Shown in pieces: positions 11,599-21,458 of a DNA stretch of 64,000 nucleotides. Location: assembly GCA_003008705.1 (NCBI GenBank), contig PDUO01000013.1:826702-890701 (forward strand). Direction: 5' to 3'. The position numbers and the translations under genes were made by a program. The DNA is from Pezicula radicicola. Taxonomy: Eukaryota; Ascomycota; Leotiomycetes; Helotiales; Dermateaceae. Under the pieces are notes generated by a model, which saw only the letters and a list, made by a program, of their open reading frames with translations, was not told the origin of the DNA and ran no database searches. Numbering within the stretch: position 1 is the stretch's first letter; every line of letters starts with the position of its first letter.

Positions 11599-13353
11599 TT
11601 AGTCATTTCGACGACCACTGGAAAACCGGTCTCGGATCCAGTTCATAGGCCCACCACTACCGCCGTTACTAGACTGAGAACTTCTATGAGACTGGTCACT
11701 ACCACTCGTATTTGCTCTCCGAGTATCGCGTCGTCCTTCACTCATCTCTGATTCCCGTCGTCGTAGTGACCCCATGAACCCGGCAGGCATTTCTACTAAT
11801 CCGGGCATTTCATCAGGTGGAGTCGCCGAGTCGTGAACTCGGGAGCCACTACCCCACGTAAAGGGTGAATTCTCGTGGGTTGGTGTAAGTCTGCCTCGGT
11901 CTCGAATTGCGTCTAATCTCGCCTCGTTTCTACTGTCTCTCTCATTTCTATCGCTTCTGCTGAGGCGGCGTGGTAGACTCATTCTCCTAATGACCCGCTC
12001 CTGTCTTTCATGTCTTGGTGATGAGGTACTGTTACTTGATCGCCGGCTTGCTGATGGCGGTGTTGCGTTTGCATCGCTATCGAGACCCTTCCTGCAAATT
12101 GGACAGGTGTTGTGCTCGCTTAACCATAGAGTAGCACAGGTTTCGTGGAACCAGTGAGTACATGGCAAGCAGACAACTTCATCGCCCACATGGACATCAT
12201 CCATACAGACGCTACACTCTCCCTTTAACTCGGGGCCCAGCATCTTCTCGTCTAGCTTCTTCTTTGGTAAAGCCGCAATCGAGGCAGCAGGAGCCGGACC
12301 GGGTGCGTTTGATGTTGGGTGTTGTTCCATCAAAGTGGAAATTATTTGATCAAGTGCTTCCTGCGAGTATACAGCATCGCCATGAACTGCATTTGCAGGA
12401 TTGAGCAGTTGAGCGAAAAGTCCTTGGAGGCCCTGAGGCATACCACGGCGACCTTCCGCACCCTCCCCATGTTGACCAGGAGGTCCCATCGGCCCCATGG
12501 CACCGAATAAGCTCCCCAGTATTCTGGCAAGTTGGTCAGGACGTGCTGAAATACTAATGAGGTATATGGAACGCCCATTAGGGGGAGGGGGAGCGTACGT
12601 AGCTAGTTCATCCACTGGAGGGCCTGGCTGGGGACCATCCGCATCTCTAGGTTGTAAACGTCCTGTAGTAAAGGTAAACCGAGTGCCTCCGAATTGGGGA
12701 CCATTAGCAGCACCCATATGGAAGCCACCAGCACGGATATTGGGATTAGCACCAAGTGGAGGAAACATGGCATCCGGTCCTGATCGCCCAACTTGACCCA
12801 TTCGTAGATTGGGGCCCATTAAATTGCCAAGCATACTTTGGAAATCCTGTATCACACGTTCCGGTGCTTGATTAGGTGCTTGATCAGGTCCTGGGCTCTC
12901 TCGTCTTCCTGGGAAGGCACGAGCTCGGAAAGGTCCCCCTCCAGTCGAACGGATCGTTTGAGATATGAAGACAGAGCCATTTGGACCTCGTGTAACATGC
13001 TCCTCGATATCTGCCTCTTCTGGGTCGGAGTCACTATCTCGCCATGGATGGTGGTTGTGCAGTTCTTCAAGTTCTGGCATTGAATCGGGACTGCTGGTGC
13101 GTTGAGGTCGAGGATCACTTGCCGGATTTACCTGGTTGTTCATCAGCCGTTGCTCGAGGTTACACAAGCTCATTCCAGCAGCTTCCTGCACACTTACAAT
13201 TTCTGTGATCTCGCCTTCACAATTAGGACATGTTAAACCATTCTGGTCGTGATACCACTCATTGTCGCACTGGTGACAGTAGACAACCTCTCTTGGTCCG
13301 GATGCATCCAGGTGTCTGCGGCCTCCTCCAAGTCCTCCTGGGTGGTCAGCCAT
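11599..13353 (-). CDS. RNF115/RNF126-like RING-H2 E3 ubiquitin ligase
   Basis: Probable cytosolic E3 ligase of the quality-control class. An N-terminal zinc ribbon (VYCHQCDNEWYH then TCPNCEGEITEIV) resembles the ubiquitin-binding zinc finger of RNF115/126. A C-terminal RING-H2 starts CSVCMDDVHVGDEVVCLPC, continues HWFHETC and ends CPICRKGL, with all eight ligands present. The middle is Gly/Pro/Asn-rich and disordered, and the tail is Ser/Arg-rich (RRMSLPRRLSRSDR). The frame is open without introns up to 13779, but the zinc ribbon follows closely after the ATG at 13353 (MADHPGG), which I prefer. MLRR at 13419 is an alternative that would add a short hydrophobic LALSLGALAAYGL segment. With the start at 13353 the protein is about 584 aa. 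Confidence 0.88.
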   Translation of the reverse strand: MADHPGGLGGGRRHLDASGPREVVYCHQCDNEWYHDQNGLTCPNCEGEITEIVSVQEAAGMSLCNLEQRLMNNQVNPASDPRPQRTSSPDSMPELEELHNHHPWRDSDSDPEEADIEEHVTRGPNGSVFISQTIRSTGGGPFRARAFPGRRESPGPDQAPNQAPERVIQDFQSMLGNLMGPNLRMGQVGRSGPDAMFPPLGANPNIRAGGFHMGAANGPQFGGTRFTFTTGRLQPRDADGPQPGPPVDELATYAPPPPNGRSIYLISISARPDQLARILGSLFGAMGPMGPPGQHGEGAEGRRGMPQGLQGLFAQLLNPANAVHGDAVYSQEALDQIISTLMEQHPTSNAPGPAPAASIAALPKKKLDEKMLGPELKGECSVCMDDVHVGDEVVCLPCTHWFHETCATLWLSEHNTCPICRKGLDSDANATPPSASRRSSNSTSSPRHERQERVIRRMSLPRRLSRSDRNERDSRNEARLDAIRDRGRLTPTHENSPFTWGSGSRVHDSATPPDEMPGLVEMPAGFMGSLRRRESEMSEGRRDTRRANTSGSDQSHRSSQSSNGGSGGPMNWIRDRFSSGRRND

Positions 13354-14405
13354 GGCGTTACGGAGACCGTAGGCTGCAAGTGCACCGAGACTTAACGCAA
13401 GACCAGCTCGTCGCAGCATATGTGACTCAGGTCGAGATGGGTATATTTGCAGGAGACCGAGGTATTGTATTGGGAATGCTACGCGGGGTTGTTGATTCCA
13501 ACAGTGATGGCAAGGCGTAATCGCGAGGTGGCGCAAGCTCAGCTTAGAAGCAGCCTTGTGGTTGACCTCGATACAGGCTTTTGGATTAAACAAAGTTGAT
13601 GAAAATGGAAGTCTTAGGGGGCGTAATACCGGTAGGTTTAAAGAAGGCTTATTTCGACCTGCAGTTGTGGCAAGGAATATCAGTGGTAGTTGTTGAAAGT
13701 CTGTGGTGGTTGAGCGCTTCAAGAAGCTGAGCTTGAACCTTCGTGACGCAGGTTGTCGGCAAAAGCACCAAAGGAGCAAAGGACCCCTGCCCTGTCAATG
13801 GGGCAAACGGAGATCGCAAATGGCTGCTCTTGAACGACCAACAAACAATAAATTTGTCAATAGGACATTGGCAACTCAGTTACATTTAAGTTCTTTGTGC
13901 ATGATTCACGGCAAAACTCCAAATACGTGTTCAACGCAACAAGGCAACGCGCTTCCATTCGCTTCTAGGCGATTCTCCTGACAAATTTCCCATAAGGGCA
14001 ACGAGATATTTTGTGACTAGATGGGGATGTGTATTTTTGTCCCATTCAGGAATTATTCCACTAAAGATTCAGTCGACGGGTAGGGATTGAATTTGCACCC
14101 ACTACCAAACCATATCAAGCTTCTAGATTGCCAGAACACATGACCATACCTAGGTAGAAGGCTAGGTAACCTTGAAGCTGTTGTCGGGTGTTACAATTAC
14201 AAGGACTGAGCGGCTGAGACATGTTCAGTCACCAGGTCAAATCCAGAGTAACAAGACAATCTCTTTCAGAAGAATAAAGAATTTGAGTAGTGATTAAGTA
14301 ACGCTTCAATAGTATTAGACTCCGTTGGTTGGTATATTAAACAATTCCGCCCTGTCCATTCGTACTTGTACAGCGACCTATTTTTCTGTCACTCCCTGTT
14401 CCCCT
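13354..14405. other. Upstream region of the RING gene / 3' region of fis1
   Basis: The first 430 bases are open in the RING frame but probably 5' UTR. A tRNA-like A/B-box remnant around 14080-14155 on the minus strand was considered and not called. No other feature is seen. Confidence 0.4.
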
Positions 14406-15149
14406 TCATCTCGCCCTCCTTCCCATGCCCTTGAAAATCATTCCTCCTACAACACCCGCAGCGATAGCAACTCCACTGAGAATAGCGACGCCCATCAAAC
14501 CCTCTCTGGCAACCTTATCGTCAATCAGACCTCTCAAACTGGCTGATTGCAAATTCTGTGGTTCCTTTTCCAGTAACAAGTCGTTATAGCGGCGCGCTTC
14601 GGCGTAGTTTCCAAGCTTGTAGTTGCCCAATGCTAGGTAATAAAGACATTCTCTTCGTCGTTGGGGCTCTGTTCGGAAAATATCTGAGAGAAGGCGGACA
14701 CCTTCTTGTTGGTCGGGCCGGGTGTTAGATTTGATTAGACCCTGATAAAGAGGTCAGAAATAAAGCTTCTTAAGCCCAGTGCTCCTGCGGACGTACCCAT
14801 GCAAAGTTGAACTTCGTTTGTACGGTAACATTCTCGCCCTCTTTTTCGTACTGTGTGCGCAATACTTGCAGTTCTGCAGGCTTGAGTGGACTGATCCGAG
14901 GTTAGCAGCTAGGCTATGATCGTTTCGGAGGTACAGTAATTGAAAAGCGCTATCCGTGTATCTGTATAAGGACTGGAATCAAGAGATTCAGGACTGACCT
15001 TTCTGCATCGGCAGCATCTAAAAGCACACGTCTTGTCAGTAAAGCCATTTCCAGACGAAAAGCGTAGATGTAGATTGCAAAGAGAGTATGGAGCCTCGTG
15101 TCGATGACAGGATTCGGCATAACTTACACGGAAGACTAGGAGGGGCCAT
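14406..15149 (-). CDS. fis1: Fis1 mitochondrial fission protein
   Basis: Tail-anchored outer-membrane receptor that recruits the dynamin-type fission machinery to mitochondria and peroxisomes. It is split by three introns. The start is ATG at 15149 (MAPPSLP); a T/AT junction gives YAADAES, then [20 protein letters not shown] and [19 protein letters not shown], then the TPR-like repeat [19 protein letters not shown]. The C-terminus is a membrane anchor ([20 protein letters not shown]) followed by a basic GMGRRAR tail, which is the tail-anchor signal. The product of about 155 aa is the normal family length. All splice phases close without a stop. Divergent from spc24 across a 330-bp spacer. Confidence 0.95.
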
Positions 15150-15479
15150 ATTATTGAATCTCGACGTAATTTTCTGTAATGGATTGGAATTTCAAGGAAG
15201 TTGCGAGGTTTGGTACAATGTTGAAGCAGTTGCAGAAGGTTGAACCAAGACAGAAGCCACAGTACTCGTGCACCGCCACCTGACGTATGGAGACTTTTCG
15301 TTGATTGTTGCCCCGGGTGACCGATTTGTATGTTTATCGGCAAACTCAAACGAACTTCGACGAGGAAGACACAACCCCTTCACCAAGTCAAACAAACACT
15401 ACCTTGCATCGAATTGCTTCGAAGAAAAGTGACTATCGTCAAAAACCTTTCAGATTCATAAAATAGACGAATCGTCAAA
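15150..15479. promoter_or_regulatory. Bidirectional promoter of fis1 and spc24
   Basis: Only 330 bp separate the two start codons, so both promoters overlap. GGTGACCG at 15316-15323 lies nearly in the middle and matches 8 bp of the 11-mer seen at 8194, 17464 and 17506. Confidence 0.6.
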
Positions 15480-16174
15480 ATGCTTCTCGACGAGGATCCA
15501 GCCACGGTTAGCCCTCCAAGCCCCTATTTCTTGAAGCACCTTCTAATATAACAAAAGCTTATCCACCATACGATTGGCAACTTCAACATCGCACCCGATA
15601 AGCTCGCAGTCTCACGTATAAATGAATCTCTTTCAACGTTGCAACAGGCGCGAGACCTCCGGGTTCGAGAAGCCGAGAGCGCATTGAAGAGTACGTGAAT
15701 CAACATCAGATCAGCCGAAGACCAAGTACTGACAACTGAACAGAACTTTCGCGCACTCTCACGACACTCAATAACCACCACACTGAAACTGTATCCTCCC
15801 ACTCTGCAACCGCGCATGCTTCCGAAATTGCCACACTAGATACCCAGAAGTTCCGCATCGCAAAAACAGCAAATGACCTTGAAATCGAATCTGAACGCCT
15901 AGCCTCACAATTAGCCGATCTTCAAGCACGATTGCAAGAATTAGAACTCCAGGGTGTTGACGGTCGGGATGCAACAAGACGAGCCCAGGTCGATGATGAG
16001 ATATCGCTGAAGTTGAAGGTTTATCGTGGATTGGGAATCGAGATTGAGAGAGAGGATGGGGAATATACGAAGGCTGTTATTCGGAATGCGCGGAAAGGAG
16101 ATGTTCATGTAGTGAACATGGATAATAAGTTCTCCAAGTTCTTCTATGCGAACTACTTTTGGCAGACTCTTTAG
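15480..16174 (+). CDS. spc24: Spc24 kinetochore protein (Ndc80 complex)
   Basis: Subunit of the Ndc80 complex that pairs with Spc25 and docks onto the inner kinetochore. Exons are 15480-15506, 15558-15690 and 15744-16174, 196 aa, with phases 0 and 1. The N-terminal half (about residues 30-130) is a long coiled coil: heptad-like Leu/Ala/Glu stretches from [20 protein letters not shown] through [20 protein letters not shown]. The C-terminal globular domain ends with the Spc24 signature [22 protein letters not shown]. The nine-codon first exon is typical of this gene in filamentous ascomycetes. Confidence 0.95.
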
Positions 16175-16575
16175 AATGGTGGAGTAGACGTTTATGAGGG
16201 ATGAATAAGATACCTGGGGCGTTGGAGTATTAGGTTACGGCGAAGTGTTCGCTTTTTGGGATCGGAGGTTGCCAGGGCTGGTTCTCTCAAGAAACCTGTA
16301 AAACCAATAATTCTGTCAAAGTCTTGTGTTTGAATAAGACTAAAGGGTGCTTTGTCTACAAATGAACAACATATCGTATGATAGCATGAGATTGGATAGA
16401 TTACATGCAATAAAGTGCAGTGCTCAAGGGCAAAACCAACGCCATCTGGTGCCCAAAACCCTCCTCATCTCACCTAGATGTACTTTCGGAAAGCCAATAT
16501 ACCTGACCCCAAGATCCTTTTCCCTTCTTCCAAATCTAGCGTTCCCGTTCATTGTCATTAATTCGTAATATCCCT
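16175..16575. other. Convergent 3' spacer
   Basis: Lies between spc24 (+) and the two-TM protein gene (-). No feature beyond presumed 3' UTRs is visible. Confidence 0.5.
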
Positions 16576-17364
16576 TCACAATCGCTTCATACTCAGCCCG
16601 GAAGATCCCTTCGAGCTCTCAGAGGACCCAGAAACAGAGGTCGTAAGAGAGGGTGTCTTCTTCAAAGTTCGAGGACTGGCGGGTGCTTGAGAGAAATACC
16701 CATTAGAAGCAGTCATGGCAGTAGGACCAGTCGTAGGGGGTGTTCTTGCTCTTGAAGTGTTGGGAGAAGTGGCCACAGCTTCTGGGCTTGATCTGCCTCT
16801 CAAAGGAACAGCTCCCGAAGTCTGTGAGCGTTGATGCCTCCTAATATGATCTGCCGGTAACTCTAGCCTGGAGTTGATATTTGTCCACAAAACATCATCA
16901 TCTGAAGGATTATTATCCAGTCGCCAACCACCTACACCCTCAAAATCTCTTGTCGGGCCAATACTCTGACTCAAGCCGTATGTCTGCTCCCCAGAACCAG
17001 GGGTGATTGTTCCGGTAGAAACATTGCTACTGCTGCTTCTACGCTTTCGCCGACGAACCCGTACCACAGGGTCGATGAATGACTTCGTTCGCGGAAGAGG
17101 TTCGCCTGGAGGATCTGTTGCTCCCAGGATATAGTAGGGGACCACAGCTACGATAAGCTCAAAATAGATGAGCACAACACGGAATGCGAGGACGGAGAGG
17201 GCGAGGACTGAGGTAATGGAGGCGAAGATGGCAACGGGGATTGTGCAGAGGATAACAAAGGGAAATACGACAACGTAGAAGGGGCTAATAATGGCCATTG
17301 TCTTTGTCATAGGAATCAGGACATGTTGCAATTCAGAAGGAGAAAGCTGTTTTAAGACCTTCAT
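16576..17364 (-). CDS. Fungal two-TM membrane protein, unknown function
   Basis: The intronless frame is open to 17427; I place the start at ATG 17364 (MKVLKQLSPSELQHVLIP) because an amphipathic helix begins there. Two adjacent hydrophobic segments (IISPFYVVVFPFVILCTI and LALSVLAFRVVLIYFELIV, about residues 25-85) form a hairpin. After them comes a long Ser/Thr/Pro-rich soluble tail with a polybasic patch RVRRRKRRSSSS and many SP/TP sites, ending SGLSMKRL. Proteins of this layout are widespread but uncharacterised in filamentous fungi. The hairpin suggests ER or lipid-droplet association, which is inference. Length is about 262 aa. Head-to-head with the TatD-like gene. Confidence 0.75.
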   Translation of the reverse strand: MKVLKQLSPSELQHVLIPMTKTMAIISPFYVVVFPFVILCTIPVAIFASITSVLALSVLAFRVVLIYFELIVAVVPYYILGATDPPGEPLPRTKSFIDPVVRVRRRKRRSSSSNVSTGTITPGSGEQTYGLSQSIGPTRDFEGVGGWRLDNNPSDDDVLWTNINSRLELPADHIRRHQRSQTSGAVPLRGRSSPEAVATSPNTSRARTPPTTGPTAMTASNGYFSQAPASPRTLKKTPSLTTSVSGSSESSKGSSGLSMKRL

Positions 17365-17710
17365 AATCGATCGATGATTATGAGCGCAGTAGCTACTTGA
17401 GGTAATGAATGCATGTGATACTTCCAATTGTGGGGTAATCGAACTTTCCGGGGAAGCACTGATCGGTCACCGTAACTCTCAACATCAGGTCGCACATACT
17501 CGCCCCGGTCACCGTAGTGTTCTTCCTTTGCTCAGACTCGTTAGGGTCAGGTCACTCACTTCCAAGAGATGAATGGAATGGCGAGCTAATAATCTACAAC
17601 TTAGGTTGCCAACCACCATAACTTAATCCAGCCAGTTAACTGTCCAACCAATGCAACCAATTGCTCCATGATTTAAGCCACACTTTTTGCAAGTACCTAT
17701 CCTCAACGTC
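17365..17710. promoter_or_regulatory. Bidirectional promoter with two copies of CGGTCACCGTA
   Basis: A 346-bp spacer between head-to-head genes. The 11-mer CGGTCACCGTA occurs at 17464-17474 and 17506-17516, spaced 42 bp apart in the same orientation. Its reverse complement is at 8194-8204 upstream of ctf18. Confidence 0.6.
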
Positions 17711-18868
17711 ATGGCTTCCCAGCACCCAGAAGAAAAGCCCTTTCCATGGCATCTGGGTGTCTATGATGCGCATTGCCACCCTACGGATACTATGAGCTTG
17801 ATTCCCTCAATACCTACTATGAAGACACGAGTTCTGACTGTGATGGCTACAAGAGCTCAAGATCAGGAGCTTGTAGCACAAGTTGCCGATACTTACGGCT
17901 TAAAAGGCCCACCAAGCAGTGAACCCGACGCACGTGGTTTGATACCTTGTTTTGGATGGCATCCGTGGTTCTCATATCAACTATATGATGATGTTCAGAA
18001 TGTCTCAGGTTCGAATCATGGCTCTGATAATTTCAAGATGCAGCATTACCAATCGGTCTTGAAGCCAAAGCGAGACGATCCCGACTTCTTCAAATCCCTA
18101 CCACCACCCAGGGCCCTTTCTGCTTTTCTTCAGGAGACGAGAGCCTATTTGGAAAAATATCCATTGGCCTTAGTTGGTGAGATAGGATTGGACAAAGCGT
18201 TTCGTCTTCCTGACTTGTGGTCCTCTGATTCGGAGAAGTCCAGAGACAGCACATTGACCCCAGGAGGTAGAGAAGGACGGCGCCTTTCCCCATATCAAGT
18301 GGAAATGAACCACCAAAAAGCTATTCTCAAGGCACAGCTCAAACTTGCAGGTGAAATGCGCCGAGCAGTCTCTATCCATGGTGTTGCAGCACATGGAGTA
18401 GTGTTTGATACTTTGCAGGAATCATGGAAGGGCTTTGAGAAGGAGGTTATGAGCAGAAGAGAGAGGAAGAAGATCTCTGGGGTATCAAATCTTGAGGAAG
18501 AAGATGATGAATTCGACTCGCAAAATGACTCCATAAAGCCATTTCCTCCTCGGATCTGTCTTCATTCATATTCCGGCCCGCCAAATACTCTGACACAGTA
18601 TCTACACCCACATGTTCCTGCCGACATCTACTTTTCATTTTCATCAGTAATAAATATGTCGACTACAGCAAGCACAAAAACTATCGAGGTCATTAAAGCA
18701 TTACCTGATGACAGAATACTCGTTGAAAGCGACCTGCATACTGCTGGTCCCGATATGGATGATCGTTTGGAGGAAATGTGTCGGAAAATATGCGAGGTCA
18801 AGGAATGGGAACTTGAGGAGGGTGTAAGCCAATTGGGTCAGAACTGGCATCGGTTTGTATTCTCTTAG
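17711..18868 (+). CDS. TatD-family metal-dependent hydrolase, Scn1/Cut9-interacting-like
   Basis: TIM-barrel metallohydrolase of the TatD superfamily, related to S. pombe Scn1, which was described as a Cut9-interacting protein. Intronless, about 385 aa from ATG 17711 ([13 protein letters not shown]); a TTG lies upstream at 17687 but no earlier ATG. Metal and active-site blocks are in order: DAHCHPTDT near residue 20, GWHPWFS, GEIGLDK near 158, [15 protein letters not shown] and the final VESD. An acidic low-complexity insert ([14 protein letters not shown]) sits before LHSYSG. The family includes nucleases and other phosphoesterases, so the substrate is unknown. Confidence 0.88.
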   Translation: MASQHPEEKPFPWHLGVYDAHCHPTDTMSLIPSIPTMKTRVLTVMATRAQDQELVAQVADTYGLKGPPSSEPDARGLIPCFGWHPWFSYQLYDDVQNVSGSNHGSDNFKMQHYQSVLKPKRDDPDFFKSLPPPRALSAFLQETRAYLEKYPLALVGEIGLDKAFRLPDLWSSDSEKSRDSTLTPGGREGRRLSPYQVEMNHQKAILKAQLKLAGEMRRAVSIHGVAAHGVVFDTLQESWKGFEKEVMSRRERKKISGVSNLEEEDDEFDSQNDSIKPFPPRICLHSYSGPPNTLTQYLHPHVPADIYFSFSSVINMSTTASTKTIEVIKALPDDRILVESDLHTAGPDMDDRLEEMCRKICEVKEWELEEGVSQLGQNWHRFVFS

Positions 18869-19690
18869 AATACTAAATCATTAAAGGAGCCTAGACCCTT
18901 CAAACTGCCTAGGGCATATTTCTCCTGAACGTTATTCGTTTTAAACCATAAACCATAAACCATAAACCATAAACCATCATAGTAATGAAAAGGCAACAAG
19001 TGCTGTCAATCGCTACCCTAGTTCAAGCCTTCAGATGCAGTATTCAGTCAAGAATAGAGTAAATTAGCTCCGGTGTTCAAAATGGGTTGTTTACGAGGCC
19101 TTGCTCTTCGTACTTTGATTTGTATCAGCAGATTACTTTTCAAGGATTGTTCATCTCGAGTTACTTGACGTAACTTGGTGACTTATTGACGAAGTTCTCT
19201 CAGTACAGACATGATTGTCAACCCTCTAGTGCCAAAGGCTAGAATAATTGCGTTTTATCAAGTAATCTTCGGCAACAAGGCTTGAATTTGCTAAAAGCTT
19301 TGAATTGGCTGGAGGATCTTTAGCAAGGCTAGCTCGACCACTTCAAATAAGTCGAACAGAAAACCACATGTGGATCTTAGGCTCTTAGGCTCTTTTCTCC
19401 GCCTTCTGTGTGACCTGCTTTCAAAGAAAACCATAGTGAATCTATCCCTCTTTTCTGTTTCAAAGCCCACAAGGTCTTTTAGGTGAATGAAGTAGATCTC
19501 GCTTACGTTGTTCTGTTAGTGTGACGCTAGTTAAGTACTACCTAGGTAGGTATAAAAAAACATCTTGTAGACTTGATTTCTTCATCTCCTTTCAAAAGCA
19601 GCCACAAGAAACAACGGCAAACGACAACGACCGACAGCCTGCCTTGTCCTGGCAGCAGCAGCACTGGTACCTAGGCACATAGCACATCAT
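18869..19690. other. Spacer with a 7-bp tandem repeat and a TATA-like box
   Basis: (ATAAACC)n, about five units, lies at 18943-18977. GGTATAAAAAAAC near 19548-19560 is followed by an A/C-rich leader-like stretch (CAGCCACAAGAAACAACGGC) and a GTAAGTAAG donor-like site at about 19699. This could be the promoter and leader of the Myb-like gene, or of a non-coding transcript through the repeat field. Confidence 0.4.
18943..18977. repeat. Short tandem repeat, unit ATAAACC
   Basis: Five near-perfect 7-bp units just 3' of the TatD-like gene. It does not match the TTAGGG telomere repeat, so it is probably an ordinary microsatellite. Confidence 0.85.
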
Positions 19691-19779
19691 ACCATCCCGT
19701 AAGTAAGGGCTTCCATTTCCACTCTACGTATATGCTCCACTTGTTTCTTTTCATGAACTCTTCTGGTTGCCAAATTTCT

Positions 19780-21060
19780 CGCGAAGGACGCACCTCGAGA
19801 AGCCTCTCCATATGAGAAGTCTTGAACAATTCCTGAATGGTCACAACTCTGAAAAGTTTTTGGTTGTGCGGTCATGAAAGTTCACACTTTTGAAAGTCTT
19901 CTGAGTGAAAAGTTTTGAACGGTCGCACCTTTGGGAAGCCATCTTCGGCAAGCCATTCTCGGCAAGGCTGTATGTAAACACAGATTGTGAACGGCCGCAC
20001 CTTTGGGAAGCTATATTTGCAAACTATCTTCGGCAAGGCCGTATGTAAACATAGATTGTGAACGGCCGCACCTTTGGGAATCCATCTTCGGCAACAGTCT
20101 CGGCAAGCTGTTGATACATACAGGTATGAACGGTCGCACCTTTGAAAATCCATTCTCGGCAAGGCTGTTTCTACAAGTTTCGAACGGTCGCACCTTTGGG
20201 AAACCATCTTCGGCAAGGCTGTAAACACAGGAACAGCCGCATCTTTAAGAAGGCTTGAGGTATAGGTAGTTTATCCCTTAAACCTCAAAGGCACATTCTT
20301 GTTAGGTAGTTCCGAACGGTTACACCTTTGAAAAGGCTCTGGAAGTACATGCACATGATGCCTTAGAAGCACACTTTCCAAGGCGTGAATTTGAATGTCT
20401 TAGGCTCTACTAGCGCTCGTTAGTGCGGCGCTAGTGACTATAAACGAGCGCACTTGACCCTGTTCCCTCCTTTCCCAACAACAACACATTGACAATTGGT
20501 ACCTACAACAACACCATTTTAATGAAAGACTTTGGACATTTGGAGCAACCACTAATACATTGTAAACAGAACCCAGATCCTGAACACCGAAAAGCGCTGC
20601 GCACCCTCTCCAATAAATTGCTTGTAAGAGCCCTCCCTTTAGCTTCGGCAAACTCGAACCCTCCCCCTATTTCTCGCTTAGCACTCGCTTACAAATGCCT
20701 TTTCAGACCAAACACCAGAATCGCACCGCTGTAGAAGAGGTATGTTGCGTATTTTCTGTACAATTCTGCAGATACACGAACGGTCGCACCTTTGGAAAAT
20801 TGGGCGACTGAGATGATCTGGGCGACTGAGATGATCTGGGCGACTGAGATAATTTGGGCGACTGAGATGATTTGGGCGACTGGGATGATTTGGGCGACTG
20901 AGTTGATTTAGGCGACTGAGTTGATCTGGGCGACTGAGTTAATCTGGGCGACTCAAATCATCTGGGTAGCTCAAAATATTGCATGTGCAGCAAGTGCTGA
21001 ACATATAGGAACGGCCGCACTTTTGGCAACCCATCTTCGGCAAGGCTACCTACCTGGTTT
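19780..21060. repeat. Field of degenerate 50-70 bp units (GAACGGTCGCACCTTTGG ... ATCTTCGGCAAGGCTGT)
   Basis: At least nine units share a head GAACGG(T/C)CGCACCTTTGG, and most share a tail CATCTTCGGCAAGGCTGT. Heads start near 19919, 19989, 20061, 20128, 20182, 20231 (degenerate), 20313 (degenerate), 20778 and 21010. More distant forms lie near 19788, 19834 and 19874. Tails are often followed by ATGTAAACACAGATTGT. Spacing varies, so this is not a simple minisatellite. No protein frame runs through all units. The field lies in the 5' region of the Myb-like gene. Confidence 0.85.
20802..20973. repeat. 18-bp tandem repeat, about nine units
   Basis: Unit GGGCGACTGAGATGATCT is repeated in constant 18-bp register. 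Early units are identical; later ones drift (GAGTTGATTT, GAGTTAATCT), and the last units near 20946-20973 become CTCAAATCATCT and CTCAAAATATTG. It is embedded in the larger degenerate repeat field, between two of its head motifs (20778 and 21010). Confidence 0.92.
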
Positions 21061-21458
21061 CAAGTGAATATGGAGTATCCTTTGTTACCTATCTACCTCC
21101 TTCACGTTATCACGTTCATCCTACCAGCATCTTTCTTCTTCTACACAACCACATCTTCCCACAACACCACCTTTTTTCTACATTCTACAACAAAACAACT
21201 TTACTGTCGAATATTACGCAGCTACTAGACACTCTACACACCTTGAGCAGGAGTTCATTCAGGTATTTAACAAGCAAGGTCTTGTCGCGCACCCGCACGT
21301 TGTTGTCGATTAACCATGCGTTGTCGTTCAAAGTGCAGTTATAGTTTATGTGCGCGCTGCCATTCCCTGGAAAACCTGTCTCCAACTCCAACCATCAACG
21401 CAATGTCAACACAACATCAGCACAACTTTACTAATACATCCTTCTACAGGAACAGAAC
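21061..21458 (+). promoter_or_regulatory. Leader-like region of the Myb-like gene
   Basis: A CT/CA-rich stretch (CTTTCTTCTTCTACACAACC at about 21131) typical of a fungal transcript leader, followed by an acceptor CTTCTACAG at 21441-21449 just 9 bp before the ATG at 21459. A 5' UTR intron is therefore likely. Its donor is not certain; GTAAGTAAG near 19699 would make it about 1.75 kb and place the repeat field inside it. Confidence 0.35.

Noticed and set aside
14073..14155. tRNA-like A and B box on the minus strand (TGGTCATGTG and a GTTCAATCC-like element)
   Set aside because: No acceptor or anticodon stem can be paired, and the T-arm is interrupted. Possibly an old tRNA-derived SINE, but not supported enough to call.
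18943..18977. Telomere-like repeat
   Set aside because: The unit is ATAAACC, not TTAGGG or its complement, and it lies in the middle of a gene-rich region.
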